This document shows positions 46,420-56,456 of a DNA stretch of 64,000 nt, piece after piece. Position numbers and translations under genes: made by a program. The stretch is taken from contig JAEEOO010000034.1 in assembly GCA_016284315.1 (NCBI GenBank), positions 19,489 through 83,488 of the forward strand, read 5' to 3'. The DNA comes from Lachnospiraceae bacterium (lineage in GTDB: Bacteria > Bacillota > Clostridia > Lachnospirales > Lachnospiraceae). The notes beneath the pieces are model-generated. The model ran no database searches. It was not told the origin of the DNA and was given only the letters and a program-made list of their open reading frames with translations. Within the stretch, counting starts at the first letter, position 1. Each line of letters opens with the position of its first letter.

Positions 46420-46908
46420 TTAATTCTTGCTATTAATGTAGTTCACAAGTCCCTCACTTGCGATTATCTTCTGCATAAACTCCGGAAAAGCCTGTCCCTG
46501 GAAGGAAAGTCCTTTTGTTACATCGGTGATAACACCGCTGTCAAAATCAACTTCTACTTCATCTCCTGCCTCGATAGCTTTAGCAGCCTCAGGGCATTCG
46601 ATAATGGGAAGTCCGATATTTATGCTGTTTCTGTAAAAGATCCTTGCAAATGTCTCTGCGATAACACAGCTGACTCCCGAAGCTTTAATAGCAATGGGCG
46701 CATGTTCTCTTGATGATCCGCATCCGAAGTTCTTGTCGGCAACAATGATGTCACCTTTCTGAACCTTCTTAACAAACTCGGTATCAATATCTTCCATACA
46801 GTGAGTTGCAAGCTCAGCGGGATCGGAAGAATTAAGATATCTTGCGGGAATGATAACGTCGGTATCAACATTATCACCGTATTTAAATACTCTGCCTTTT
46901 GCGTTCAC
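46420..46908 (-). CDS. leuD: 3-isopropylmalate dehydratase small subunit
   Basis: LeuD is the small subunit of isopropylmalate isomerase in leucine synthesis. The 162-residue length is that of the short type found in archaea and Firmicutes rather than the 200-residue E. coli type. Motifs: [39 protein letters not shown] and [12 protein letters not shown]. The start is GTG with a GGAGGG site upstream. It follows leuC by 12 bases. Confidence 0.96.
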   Translation of the reverse strand: MNAKGRVFKYGDNVDTDVIIPARYLNSSDPAELATHCMEDIDTEFVKKVQKGDIIVADKNFGCGSSREHAPIAIKASGVSCVIAETFARIFYRNSINIGLPIIECPEAAKAIEAGDEVEVDFDSGVITDVTKGLSFQGQAFPEFMQKIIASEGLVNYINSKN

Positions 46909-46920
46909 TATTCTTCCCTC

Positions 46921-48195
46921 CTATAATCCAAGCTCACAGGGGCAGGAAATCTTTCCTGTGATGGCGCTGGCTGCGGCAACTGCGGGGCTTGCAAGATATA
47001 CCTCGGAATCAACATGTCCCATACGACCGACAAAGTTTCTGTTTGTTGTTGAAACACATCTTTCACCGGCAGCAAGAACTCCCATATATCCGCCAAGGCA
47101 AGGACCGCAAGTAGGTGTTGAAACAACAGCTCCCGCTTCGATAAAGGTCTTGATAAGACCTTCTTCCATTGCCTGCATGTAGATTGCCTGGGTTGCAGGG
47201 ATGATGATAAGGCGCATGTCCTTGGTCTTCTTGTGACCTTCAAGAACTTTAGCTGCGATCCTTAAGTCATCGATCCTACCATTGGTACAGGATCCGATAA
47301 CAACCTGATCAATAAGAATGGGCTGCATATCATGGATCTCATCAATGGTATGAGTATTCTCAGGAAGATGAGGGAATGATACAGTAGGACGAAGTGAACT
47401 TAAGTCAATGGTGATCTCTTCGTCGTATTCAGCATCGGGATCCGCTTCAAATACTTTATAATCTCTGGTAGCATGCTCATTCAAATACTGAACAGTCTTC
47501 TCATCAACAGGGAAAATACCGTTCTTTCCGCCTGCTTCGATAGCCATGTTTGCAATGGTAAATCTGTCATCCATAGAAAGTTCGGCAACTCCGGGACCGG
47601 TAAACTCCATAGATCTGTAAAGAGCTCCGTCTACACCGATAAGGCCGATGATATGAAGGATAACATCCTTACCGGATACCCATTTTGAAGGTTTTCCAAT
47701 AAGATTAAACTTTATAGCGGAAGGGACCTTAAACCAAGCTTCTCCTGTTGCCATTCCCGCAGCCATGTCCGTAGATCCGACACCTGTAGAAAAAGCTCCG
47801 AGAGCTCCATAGGTGCAGGTATGTGAATCGGCTCCGATGATGACATCTCCCGGAACGGTAAGACCCTTCTCGGGAAGGAGCGCATGTTCGATGCCCATTT
47901 CGCCCATTTCAAAGTAGTTTGTTATCTTGTTTCTTCTGGCAAATTCTCTGACACATTTGCAATGCTCAGCAGACTTAATGTCCTTATTAGGAGCAAAGTG
48001 ATCGGGAACAAGTGCGATCTTGTCCTTATCAAACACTCCGTTAACCTTCATCTTGTCCATTTCCTTAATGGCAACGGGGCTTGTAATATCGTTGCCCAGG
48101 ACAAGATCAAGCTTAGCCATGATGAGCTGTCCCGCTTTAACCTCGGGAAGCCCTGCAGCATTAGCAAGTATCTTTTGGGTCATCGTCATTCCCAT
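46921..48195 (-). CDS. leuC: 3-isopropylmalate dehydratase large subunit
   Basis: LeuC is the Fe-S subunit of isopropylmalate isomerase. This 424-residue form is the shorter type that pairs with short LeuD. The 4Fe-4S ligands are in [15 protein letters not shown] and [31 protein letters not shown] is also clear. GGAGG sits 9 bases before the ATG. ilvC lies 21 bases upstream. The order large then small subunit is standard. Confidence 0.97.
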   Translation of the reverse strand: MGMTMTQKILANAAGLPEVKAGQLIMAKLDLVLGNDITSPVAIKEMDKMKVNGVFDKDKIALVPDHFAPNKDIKSAEHCKCVREFARRNKITNYFEMGEMGIEHALLPEKGLTVPGDVIIGADSHTCTYGALGAFSTGVGSTDMAAGMATGEAWFKVPSAIKFNLIGKPSKWVSGKDVILHIIGLIGVDGALYRSMEFTGPGVAELSMDDRFTIANMAIEAGGKNGIFPVDEKTVQYLNEHATRDYKVFEADPDAEYDEEITIDLSSLRPTVSFPHLPENTHTIDEIHDMQPILIDQVVIGSCTNGRIDDLRIAAKVLEGHKKTKDMRLIIIPATQAIYMQAMEEGLIKTFIEAGAVVSTPTCGPCLGGYMGVLAAGERCVSTTNRNFVGRMGHVDSEVYLASPAVAAASAITGKISCPCELGL

Positions 48196-48216
48196 GACTA
48201 AAATCCTCCAAAGCTA

Positions 48217-49239
<1,023 letters not shown>

Positions 49240-49321
49240 CTATTTCCTCCATTTGGCTTTATTTTCTAAAAGCTTTCTGTATTTGATATCATCAAAAGCA
49301 CAAAGCAATTATAAACATTGG

Positions 49322-49822
49322 TTAGGGTAAATAAGTAACGTTCTCGATACCTCTTGAAAGTCCCGCAAGACCTGTTCTTGCAAGCTCAAGGATCTCATGT
49401 CCTTCAAGAAGGTCAAGGAACTTATCGATCTTTTCAATGCCACCGGTGATCTCGATGATAAGACTTTCGGGAGCAACGTCAACGATCTTTCCACGGAAAA
49501 TATCGGTGATGGCTATGATGCTGGGTCTTTCTTCCGGAGCGCATCTAACCTTTACAAGAGCAAGTTCTCTATATACGCTTTCGTCGGGCTTTAACTCTTT
49601 TACGTCCTTGATCTCAATAAGCTTTGCAACCTGTTTTTCGATCTGCTCAAGAACTTCATCATCACCGCTGGTTACAATAGTGATCCTGGTATATCTTGAA
49701 TCCGCAGTCACACCTGCAGTGATGGATTCAATATTATATCCTCGTCTGGAAAATAAACCTGATATACGGCTGAGAACGCCGCTCGTATTGTTAGCAAGAA
49801 GCTGAAATACCTTTGTTTTCAT
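49322..49822 (-). CDS. ilvN: Acetolactate synthase regulatory subunit, copy 1
   Basis: A 166-residue small subunit with an N-terminal ACT domain (LLANNTSGVLSRISGLF, RRGYNIESITAG) and a C-terminal domain starting near residue 80. It activates the catalytic IlvB and carries valine feedback. The Asn and Gly residues of the valine site (NNTSG, YNIES) are kept. It looks closest to the standard IlvH/IlvN. It is the second of two tandem paralogues, 60 bases after the other copy, and ilvC follows 85 bases on. Confidence 0.93.
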   Translation of the reverse strand: MKTKVFQLLANNTSGVLSRISGLFSRRGYNIESITAGVTADSRYTRITIVTSGDDEVLEQIEKQVAKLIEIKDVKELKPDESVYRELALVKVRCAPEERPSIIAITDIFRGKIVDVAPESLIIEITGGIEKIDKFLDLLEGHEILELARTGLAGLSRGIENVTYLP

Positions 49823-49882
49823 TGATCTGCCTCACAAATCTTTAAAATCTTTAGTAAACTTTAGCACGTTAAAGTCCTAATG

Positions 49883-50377
49883 TCAACCATCATTCTCTAT
49901 ACATTTTGAGAGTGAAAGGGTTCCTGTTCGTGCTATTTCAACAATACTTATTGACTTAAACATGTTGATAAGAAGCTGTATCTTCTCCGGGGTATCACAG
50001 ATCTGGATCATCATATAGTGAAGTGACATATCAACGATATCAGCCTTCATGACTTCGCACATCTCCATGATCTCCGCGCGGTTTGATTTATTGTATTTTA
50101 CTTTCATGAGCATCAATTCTCTTGAAACGCACTGATACTCGTTAAAGGTCTTTACCTTGATAACATCCAGCTTTTTGTTGAGCTGCTTTTCAATCTGCTC
50201 AAGAGTTCTCTCATCACCGCTTGAAACGATGGTCATGGATGAAACATCGGGGTCGTCGGTCTCACCAACGGCAAGGGAATCGATGTTAAAGCTTCTTCTT
50301 GCGAAAAGTCCGCTTATCTTGCTCAGTGCGCCGGATCTGTTTTCAACTGTTACCGAATATATTCTCTTAGCTTTCAT
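49883..50377 (-). CDS. Acetolactate synthase regulatory subunit, copy 2
   Basis: A protein of about 164 residues, clearly related to its neighbour: VENRSGALSKISGLFARRSFNIDSL at the ACT domain (partly quoted in findings), then SGDERTLEQIEKQLNKKLDV and a divergent C-terminus (TGTLSLSKCIENDG). It lies 13 to 19 bases after ilvB, so it is the first small subunit translated. I chose the ATG (MKAKRIYSV) with GAGGG 8 bases upstream; a TTG two codons earlier is open. Division of labour between the copies is unknown. Confidence 0.88.
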   Translation of the reverse strand: MKAKRIYSVTVENRSGALSKISGLFARRSFNIDSLAVGETDDPDVSSMTIVSSGDERTLEQIEKQLNKKLDVIKVKTFNEYQCVSRELMLMKVKYNKSNRAEIMEMCEVMKADIVDMSLHYMMIQICDTPEKIQLLINMFKSISIVEIARTGTLSLSKCIENDG

Positions 50378-50396
50378 ATACAAAGCCCTCGCTTAT

Positions 50397-52016
50397 TTAC
50401 TGTTTAACAAGATCCAGGGGATCGATCATTACCTCAAGAAGACAATTGTTCTTATCCTTAAGGAATTTATCAATGACCTTATCCATGCCGGTATTGTTGT
50501 TAAGTCTTAAATAATCAAAGTCATACGCAGCAACAAGCTTCTCAAGATCGGGACTTCCGTCAAGAGATACCATGGAGTAATTATCCTTATAAGAATAATG
50601 CTGGTACTCTCTTACCATTCCAAGATAAGAATTGTTAAATACGATTATCTTGGCCTGAACGCCGTGCTGCCTGAATGTGGCAAGTTCCATCATTGACATC
50701 TGGAATGAACCATCTCCGCAAACAGCAACAACCTGTCTCTTAGGTGCTGCAAGCTTTGCCCCGAGAGCAGCAGGAATTGAGTAACCCATGGTTCCCATAC
50801 CGCCGGATGTTAAAAACTTACCGTTCTTGATCTTGGCAAAAGCACATGAGAAGATCTGGTTCTGACCTACATCTGCAATATATACTGCATCATCATCCAG
50901 CTTTTCAGTAAGCTTTCCGATGAACTTCTCGGGATCAACGTAAGCCTTATCTGGATTTCGTACAGACTTATAATCTGTCTTTATCTTCCTTAGATCTCTA
51001 AGCCATTTATCAAATTTGGTATCCAGTTCTTCCTGTAAAAGATCTTCAAAAATAGCTTTGCAGTCACCTACAAGAGGGATTGATGAAACAGCATTCTTTC
51101 CGATCTCTGCGGGATCCACATCAATATGGATAAGTACCTTATCTTTTGTAATAAGATCAGGCTGGCTGATGGCTCTGTCTGCAACTCTCGCACCAACCAT
51201 CATTACAACATCGGCCTCGTTCATAGCCTTGTTGGCATAGGGCTTTCCGTTGTTACCAACCATGCCGAAGTATAAAGGATGATCCGTGGGAACGGTTCCG
51301 ATTCCCATCATGGTACTAACCATTGGAATCTTATGATCCTCTGCAAACTTCAATACTTCTTTTTCGGCACATCCAAGCTGAACACCGCCACCGATACACA
51401 TAATGGGCCTTGAAGACTTTGAAAGTTCTTTGATCACTTTCTTTATTTGAGCAGTATTACCTTTAACGGTAGGCTTGTATGTTCTAAGGTTAACGGATTC
51501 GGGATATTTAAAGCTCTTAACAGGTGCATTCTGTATATCTATAGGCACGTCTATAAGAACAGGACCCTTTCTTCCTGTATTGGCAATATGAAAAGCTTCC
51601 TTAAAAATTCGCGGAAGGTCTTCCACTTTTTTAACAAGATAGCTATACTTAACAAAGGACTCTACCGCACCGGTAATGTCTGCCTCCTGGAACACATCAC
51701 TTCCGATAAGGTCTGACTTAACCTGGCCGGTAATTACTACAAGAGGTATGGAATCGGCATAAGCAGTTGCTATTCCCGTAATAATGTTGGTGGCGCCGGG
51801 GCCTGAAGTAACGGCACAAACTCCGGGTTTTCCGGTCAATCTTGCCACTCCGCTGGCCGCATGTGCTGCATTTTGCTCAGTTCTGACAAGTATGGTCTTG
51901 ATATCTGATTCAAGAATACTGTTATAAAAAGGGCAAATGGCAACACCGGGATATCCGAAAACGTATTTTACGCTCTCTTCTTCCAGACATTTAATTATGG
52001 CATCAGCACCAATCAT
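50397..52016 (-). CDS. ilvB: Acetolactate synthase large subunit
   Basis: IlvB is the ThDP-dependent catalytic subunit that makes acetolactate (valine, leucine) or acetohydroxybutyrate (isoleucine). At 539 residues it is slightly short. The catalytic glutamate is in VRTEQNAAHAASGVARLTG; ThDP binding is seen in VCGDGSFQMSMMELATFRQ and the NNSYLGMVREYQ region. GGAGG precedes the ATG. It is first in the operon; the predicted leader is only about 35 bases, too short for a T-box or attenuator. Confidence 0.93.
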   Translation of the reverse strand: MIGADAIIKCLEEESVKYVFGYPGVAICPFYNSILESDIKTILVRTEQNAAHAASGVARLTGKPGVCAVTSGPGATNIITGIATAYADSIPLVVITGQVKSDLIGSDVFQEADITGAVESFVKYSYLVKKVEDLPRIFKEAFHIANTGRKGPVLIDVPIDIQNAPVKSFKYPESVNLRTYKPTVKGNTAQIKKVIKELSKSSRPIMCIGGGVQLGCAEKEVLKFAEDHKIPMVSTMMGIGTVPTDHPLYFGMVGNNGKPYANKAMNEADVVMMVGARVADRAISQPDLITKDKVLIHIDVDPAEIGKNAVSSIPLVGDCKAIFEDLLQEELDTKFDKWLRDLRKIKTDYKSVRNPDKAYVDPEKFIGKLTEKLDDDAVYIADVGQNQIFSCAFAKIKNGKFLTSGGMGTMGYSIPAALGAKLAAPKRQVVAVCGDGSFQMSMMELATFRQHGVQAKIIVFNNSYLGMVREYQHYSYKDNYSMVSLDGSPDLEKLVAAYDFDYLRLNNNTGMDKVIDKFLKDKNNCLLEVMIDPLDLVKQ

Positions 52017-52042
52017 AGCATACCTCCATAAAAGGCTTTTTT

Positions 52043-52051
52043 ATCTAAGCA
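52043..52051 (+). promoter_or_regulatory. Extended -10 promoter of the lipoprotein gene
   Basis: TGG-TATATT on the plus strand, about 140 bases before the lipoprotein ATG as counted to 52190 for the call at 52143-52151; the box lies in the region 52141-52152. No good -35 is visible, so this is a weak call. The coordinates given here should be read with that correction in mind. Confidence 0.1.
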
Positions 52052-52054
52052 CAG

Positions 52055-52063
52055 ATTATAGCA
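52055..52063 (-). promoter_or_regulatory. Extended -10 promoter of the ilv-leu operon
   Basis: The minus strand reads TGC-TATAAT here, a perfect -10 with the extended TG, about 40 bases before the ilvB ATG. The -35 region (TTATAT) is weak, as often with extended -10 promoters. Confidence 0.6.
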
Positions 52064-52142
52064 CAGTTTCAAAGGGATATAAAAGTACTGCGTTTATCCA
52101 AAAAGCCGTTTTTTGATTGACTTTATTTAATCTATCCTAATG

Positions 52143-52151
52143 TGGTATATT
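52143..52151 (+). promoter_or_regulatory. Possible extended -10 for the lipoprotein gene
   Basis: TGG-TATATT on the plus strand lies about 40 bases before the lipoprotein ATG. A TTGACT at 52117 is too far upstream (23 bases) to be a standard -35. The rest of this 173-base divergent region holds only AT-rich sequence and the ilvB promoter. Confidence 0.4.
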
Positions 52152-52189
52152 AATGTAAGTATATTATAAATTTAAAAGGAAATACAGAG

Positions 52190-52678
52190 ATGAAATTCAA
52201 AAAACTTGTTGCAAACACTTTAATAACTGCATTTGCAGTAACACTTACGGCATGTGGCGCAAAAAAAGACAATAGCGCCGAGCTTGCCGAATTTAGAAAT
52301 AATATAGATTCATTTTGCGAAACTATAAGCACCATCGACAGTAACATCAATTCTTTAGAGACTATCGAAAATTCCAATGAACTCTTAAGCTACTTAGATC
52401 AGCTTAAAGTATCCTTTGATGATTTCGCAGAAATGGATTTCCCTTCAGATTACGATTATCTTGAAGGTGTTGCAGATGAAGCAGGCAGTTATATGGACAC
52501 CGCAGTTTTATCCTACCACGAAGCTTTCGAAAAGTGCGAAACCTCCGAAAGCTTCGAAGCTAAATATGATTATGCTACAGAAAACTACTCAAGAGCATAT
52601 AAAAGAGTAAAGGTCATCATGTCCTTCCTTAACGGTGAAAAGAGCGAGGACGCGACTTACGAGGAAGTATCTGAGTAA
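52190..52678 (+). CDS. Small lipoprotein of unknown function
   Basis: 162 residues with a lipoprotein signal: a positively charged start, a hydrophobic core and the lipobox LTAC with Cys22, so the mature protein should be lipid-anchored outside the membrane. The mature part is acidic, helical and probably a four-helix-type bundle (repeated ENS/LDQL, SYHEAFEKCETSE). No known domain recognised. The ribosome site AAGGAAA is weak. Its last 50 bases overlap the end of the facing membrane protein gene. Confidence 0.8.
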   Translation: MKFKKLVANTLITAFAVTLTACGAKKDNSAELAEFRNNIDSFCETISTIDSNINSLETIENSNELLSYLDQLKVSFDDFAEMDFPSDYDYLEGVADEAGSYMDTAVLSYHEAFEKCETSESFEAKYDYATENYSRAYKRVKVIMSFLNGEKSEDATYEEVSE

Positions 52679-53330
52679 GAATAATTGATAATACAGTTAT
52701 CAAAACAATGGCTCCGATCAAGAATGCACCAACAAATATTCCGGAATCAACAAAAAGCTCTTCCGGGCACAGAAAGATAAGGTTATCTACCGCCGGATCA
52801 AGAAGCCAGTTACTGTTGTTAAAGAATATATGATGGCAGAAAACGATCAACCAATCAAGATCTACATTTGCAGCAATGACTACAGCTGCCGCAAATAAGA
52901 TTAATAGACCATCAGCGATGAGGACACCGTTTCTAAACTCCCTCATCGCTTTATTTATGCCTAAATATGCCATAAAATGAAACATAGTAAAAACACTTAG
53001 TACAAACAAATCTCTCATGGTCGTAATAATGACCCGAACATCGACCATGTGAGAAATATCCGTTTCGTCATAGAAATCATTCTCTTTTCCTCTCACAGAT
53101 ACTCTTATCTGAAGAGACTCTTCTTTTCCGTGAACATATTTAACGAGTCTGTCTGTTACAAGATACAGGTCGTCATCTGTCATGGAAAGCTGCTCTGCTA
53201 CGGCGTATTTATCATACTTTTTCATTAAGAAATCCGTATTAAATACGCCGAATACAATCAGCCCATCAAAGATGATGAAAAAGATCAAAAGAGTTGTAAT
53301 AGTAGCTATTAGTGTTTTTACTGCCTTCAT
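52629..53330 (-). CDS. TIGR01906 family integral membrane protein
   Basis: 233 residues matching the TIGR01906/DUF1461 pattern: an N-terminal helix (about 5-30), an outside part with MTDDDLYLVTDRLVKYVHGK and FYDETDISHMVDVR, then three or four further helices (MRDLFVLSVFTMFHFMAYL, a middle one, and the last near 200-228), with a loop HHIFFNNSNWLLDP before the last. The family occurs in Firmicutes and its function is unknown. It follows the propeller-like protein gene by 12 bases and overlaps the facing lipoprotein gene. Confidence 0.85.
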   Translation of the reverse strand: MKAVKTLIATITTLLIFFIIFDGLIVFGVFNTDFLMKKYDKYAVAEQLSMTDDDLYLVTDRLVKYVHGKEESLQIRVSVRGKENDFYDETDISHMVDVRVIITTMRDLFVLSVFTMFHFMAYLGINKAMREFRNGVLIADGLLILFAAAVVIAANVDLDWLIVFCHHIFFNNSNWLLDPAVDNLIFLCPEELFVDSGIFVGAFLIGAIVLITVLSIILTQILPRKSRPRSFHR

Positions 53331-53342
53331 AAATGCTCCATG

Positions 53343-54983
53343 CTATTGCACGTTATTTAAAACCGTATTGAAATCAGTACCTTTACCGGCAATATGCACA
53401 TCAAAAGTCTCGTTATTAAGGTTGTCCTTATACATAGTAGAATGAGGATAACAAAAAATACTTTCGACAGCATTGTCAGAAATAAGTTCTTTCTTTCCGA
53501 ACGCCCCAACAGAATAAAGGAAATAGGTTCCGTCATCAGAATCATTCGACATATAAAGAAGCTTATTATCATAAGTCACATTAAAAACATATACATCATC
53601 AGCTATCTTCTTAGGTTTACCCTTTGGTGTACATGAAAACAACGTTCCCTCTGAGTTTGTAAAATATACTTTCTTTCCGTTGGGAGCAGCTACGATCCTG
53701 AATACATCATCAGCCAATTTAACTGCAGTAGTATCGGTACCGAGTTTCTTAGCATATAAAGCAAGATCGTCGGTAGTGTAATATACATACTTGAGTTTTT
53801 TATCAATATCAAAATCAATATAATTATTAACTACTTTTTCACAATTTAAAGAATCATCAATGTAAACGATATCCTCTAAAAACAAGCAATAACAAGCCCT
53901 AAAGTCCTTAACATTCGACAAGCCGATCCATGACTGGTTTTCTCTTAATGTCATGAATGCATCATTGGCAAAAACTTTTAAGGGATAGAAATCAAGATGG
54001 GATTTTTCTTTTAAAAGTACTTTTTCTCCGCCATTTTCAGATAAATACATATCTGAATCAGAGCAAAAAACAATCTGAGTACAATCACGGTTAAACACAA
54101 AGGAAGAAGCTGTATTAGTAGCCAATTTATTTGAGTTGTATTTCTTGTCCGTTACATAAATAGCCTGCTTGCCGGAGTCATAGTAATAAATGTATTTGGC
54201 ATTATCAGTAAGTGCCACCGGTTCTACATCCCTAGCAAGTTTATATGCCTTTTTTCCGGTGTATACATAAAGGAATTTATCACCATCTTCATCAACATTA
54301 TATGCAACAGACTTTCCGGAAGGCGAAATGACAGGGCTTCCGTCTACTCCCGAGGCAATCTTCCTAATGCCGGCATTCTTTGTATTAAACAAATACAGAT
54401 CATGATCTGTATCTGTAAATACAACAGTGCTTCCATCAAAGCAGAAAGAGAAATAATCATATTCTTCCGTAACCAGTCTTAAATTCAGCTTAGAATCAGC
54501 TATATAAAGAGAATCGCCACATGTTAACAATTCCTGAGTTCCATTTGAGCTACTTTGCTCAGCAACAGCACATCCATGAAGGGTATCGGATAATATTTCT
54601 CCGTTATACACAATATAGGAAATGTTTTCATTAGTTGAATACCAGGTACTAAAAGCACCTGTAACCTTATCTTTTCCACCAAAGATCCTGGGGAAAGCAA
54701 TTATTCCGGCTAAAACAAGGCAGGCAACAAGAATGATACCGGCAATTATCATTACGAAAAGGCGTTTATTCTTTTTAGGCTTATCCTTTTTAGAACTATC
54801 CTTTTTATCTTCTTCTACAGTCTCATTTTTAACCTTTTCTGCTTTCTCTTCGAAACCATCTTCCCCATTGATCTCGGCCACAACTTCGTCAGCAGCTTCC
54901 TCATTAACTTCTTCAAAAGAAACAGCAGGGATCAGTTCTGTAGACTCTGATTCATTTCTTGTTTCATTCTCTTCAAATGACAT
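53343..54983 (-). CDS. Membrane-anchored propeller-like protein
   Basis: 546 residues. An acidic, disordered cytoplasmic stretch (1-60) and a Lys-rich stop (61-74) precede one membrane helix (about 75-97). The outside part (100-546) is beta-rich, with repeats such as TDTDHDLYLFNTKNAGI, SPSGKSVAYNVDEDGDKFLYVY and NGKKVYFTNSEGTLF, resembling TolB/DUF5050-type beta-propeller blades. No catalytic motif is seen. It may be a scaffold or binding protein. It lies between lgt and the TIGR01906 gene with short gaps, so all three are likely cotranscribed. Confidence 0.75.
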   Translation of the reverse strand: MSFEENETRNESESTELIPAVSFEEVNEEAADEVVAEINGEDGFEEKAEKVKNETVEEDKKDSSKKDKPKKNKRLFVMIIAGIILVACLVLAGIIAFPRIFGGKDKVTGAFSTWYSTNENISYIVYNGEILSDTLHGCAVAEQSSSNGTQELLTCGDSLYIADSKLNLRLVTEEYDYFSFCFDGSTVVFTDTDHDLYLFNTKNAGIRKIASGVDGSPVISPSGKSVAYNVDEDGDKFLYVYTGKKAYKLARDVEPVALTDNAKYIYYYDSGKQAIYVTDKKYNSNKLATNTASSFVFNRDCTQIVFCSDSDMYLSENGGEKVLLKEKSHLDFYPLKVFANDAFMTLRENQSWIGLSNVKDFRACYCLFLEDIVYIDDSLNCEKVVNNYIDFDIDKKLKYVYYTTDDLALYAKKLGTDTTAVKLADDVFRIVAAPNGKKVYFTNSEGTLFSCTPKGKPKKIADDVYVFNVTYDNKLLYMSNDSDDGTYFLYSVGAFGKKELISDNAVESIFCYPHSTMYKDNLNNETFDVHIAGKGTDFNTVLNNVQ

Positions 54984-55013
54984 ATCTAATCCTCCTCACT
55001 CATTTCGGATGCG

Positions 55014-55907
55014 TTAATTTTCAGATGATTTCTTAGCATCCTCTTTCTTTTTCCCGGGTGTAAACATTTTTTCCATGAAATTCTTTTCAGTAGGGCAAAC
55101 AAGACAATAGATTCCCAAAGGAACTACGATCATACTGACATACTGAGATGTGGAGAAAGGCCCCCACAAGCCTCTTACTGTATCGCCACGGTAAAACTCA
55201 AGTATGAATCTAAGGATTCCGTATAGTACGAAATATAAACCGGTGGACTTATAATAATCATTTTTATTCTTCTGAACAGCAATAAAAATATTAAGGATAA
55301 CAAAGATAACCAAAAGGCCCACTGTTTCAATAAGCTGAACCGGGAAACAATAAGCACCGATCCTTGCATTGTAGATACCGGAATGAGCAAAATAATCATG
55401 TGTTCCAAGAACATAGGTACCTGTTGCAGTATCGAAAGTACCTGCATGCTGACCAACCACGCCATAGCAGCATCCGCCTGCAGCACATCCAACTCTTCCG
55501 AAGGCATGGAATAAAGGCATGGTAACAATCGAGGTTCTAACCCAATTTCTTGTGTCTTCCTTGAAATACTTGGAATAAACCATCATTCCGATATAGATGC
55601 CAAACATTCCTCCATAGAAGACAATACCCATATTAAACATGGATAAGAATTTATGAAAATCAGTAAATAAATATTTAAACGCAGGAAGGTTCTGCTTTAA
55701 TGAAACTATGTGGAAGAATACCGCAGCCGTTAATCCGCCAAAGGCTGAGGCATATATATAATAAAGAAATCTGTTGAAGAAATCTGAAGGGTCTTTTTCA
55801 ATCTTATGAAGTATAAATAAATACAAGGTACCTGCCATTAATCCGATAAAAGCCAACGCACCGTATGAACTGAATAATTTTCCGAAAATGTGTAGATAAG
55901 GATACAT
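55014..55907 (-). CDS. lgt: Prolipoprotein diacylglyceryl transferase
   Basis: Lgt adds the diacylglyceryl group to the lipobox cysteine of prelipoproteins at the membrane. About 297 residues and seven helices. The signature GRVGCAAGGCCYG, with the essential arginine, and the region QLIETVGLLVIF match the family. The open frame continues to 55982 (GTG), but that stretch contains a terminator hairpin, so I start at the ATG giving MYPYLHIFGKLFSSYG. The ribosome site is weak (GAAAG). Confidence 0.88.
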   Translation of the reverse strand: MYPYLHIFGKLFSSYGALAFIGLMAGTLYLFILHKIEKDPSDFFNRFLYYIYASAFGGLTAAVFFHIVSLKQNLPAFKYLFTDFHKFLSMFNMGIVFYGGMFGIYIGMMVYSKYFKEDTRNWVRTSIVTMPLFHAFGRVGCAAGGCCYGVVGQHAGTFDTATGTYVLGTHDYFAHSGIYNARIGAYCFPVQLIETVGLLVIFVILNIFIAVQKNKNDYYKSTGLYFVLYGILRFILEFYRGDTVRGLWGPFSTSQYVSMIVVPLGIYCLVCPTEKNFMEKMFTPGKKKEDAKKSSEN

Positions 55908-55954
55908 GCAAATAATCTTTCTAATAATGTTTATCGAGAACTGATTGATATTGT

Positions 55955-55988
55955 AAAAAAGCCCCGGTACATATAAATGCACCAGGGC
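55955..55988 (-). terminator. Terminator after the DUF4190-like gene
   Basis: Stem GCCCTGGTGCAT / ATGTACCGGGGC (12 bp with two mismatches) and a 4-base loop, followed by six T residues on the minus strand. It lies 20 bases past the gene's stop and also shows that the lgt start must lie below 55955. Confidence 0.85.
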
Positions 55989-56008
55989 AAATTCTAACGA
56001 TTTATAAC

Positions 56009-56320
56009 TTAGTAGTAACCGTTAAGAAGGGCCTCAGCTCCACCTGCTGCTGCAGCAGTGCAGAGACAGATACCGCAGATAAGACCACCAACGATACCAA
56101 GGATAGAGAATACAAGACCGATGATGCTGGTAACCTTTGCAGCCTTGGTCATTCCGTTCTGTACGCCTTCTGCTTCGCACTTCTTCTGGAAGTTCATAGA
56201 AATGATAGAGCATACAAGTCCGCCGATAGCGAGGATACCATAGGTCTCCCATCCGTTAACGCCAAGTACGCATCCAACGATTCCAAGAACTAATGCAGTA
56301 ACACTATTCTTCTTGCTCAT
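56009..56320 (-). CDS. Small DUF4190-like membrane protein
   Basis: 103 residues with about three hydrophobic segments: near 6-24 (VTALVLGIVGCVLGVNGW), 27-43 and 63-93, the last Gly/Ile/Ala/Cys-rich (VFSILGIVGGLICGICL). The Gly-rich helices with a short polar loop (QKKCEAEG) resemble DUF4190 and related small membrane proteins. Function unknown. It has its own strong promoter and terminator, so it is a single-gene transcript. AAAGGAG precedes the ATG. Confidence 0.75.
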   Translation of the reverse strand: MSKKNSVTALVLGIVGCVLGVNGWETYGILAIGGLVCSIISMNFQKKCEAEGVQNGMTKAAKVTSIIGLVFSILGIVGGLICGICLCTAAAAGGAEALLNGYY

Positions 56321-56365
56321 TTTTCAATCTCCTTTGCAAAAATAATAATAAAAACAACATCTTGT

Positions 56366-56394
56366 ATTTTAGCATAGGCGGCTATCAATATCAA
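56366..56394 (-). promoter_or_regulatory. Promoter of the DUF4190-like gene
   Basis: TTGATA (56389-56394), 17 bases, then TAAAAT (56366-56371) with TGC before it on the minus strand. Both boxes match five of six positions, and the -10 is extended: a strong sigma-A promoter. Confidence 0.8.
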
Positions 56395-56456
56395 TGGTTT
56401 AGTATAAAAAAGTGCAAGAAAACTTAATATTATTTTAATAAATTTATAAAACTAGA

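Noticed and set aside
52043..52051. Promoter entry at this position on the plus strand
   Set aside because: This entry in the feature list is a position slip; the TGG-TATATT box I mean is at 52143-52151, listed separately. The entry at 52043-52051 should be ignored and was given confidence 0.1.
52017..52054. T-box or leader-peptide attenuator before ilvB
   Set aside because: The leader is only about 35 bases and holds no Specifier-loop or T-box sequence.
52685..52703. Inverted repeat TTGATAA / TTATCAA after the lipoprotein gene
   Set aside because: No T run follows and the stem is only AT pairs with one GC, so it is too weak for a terminator.
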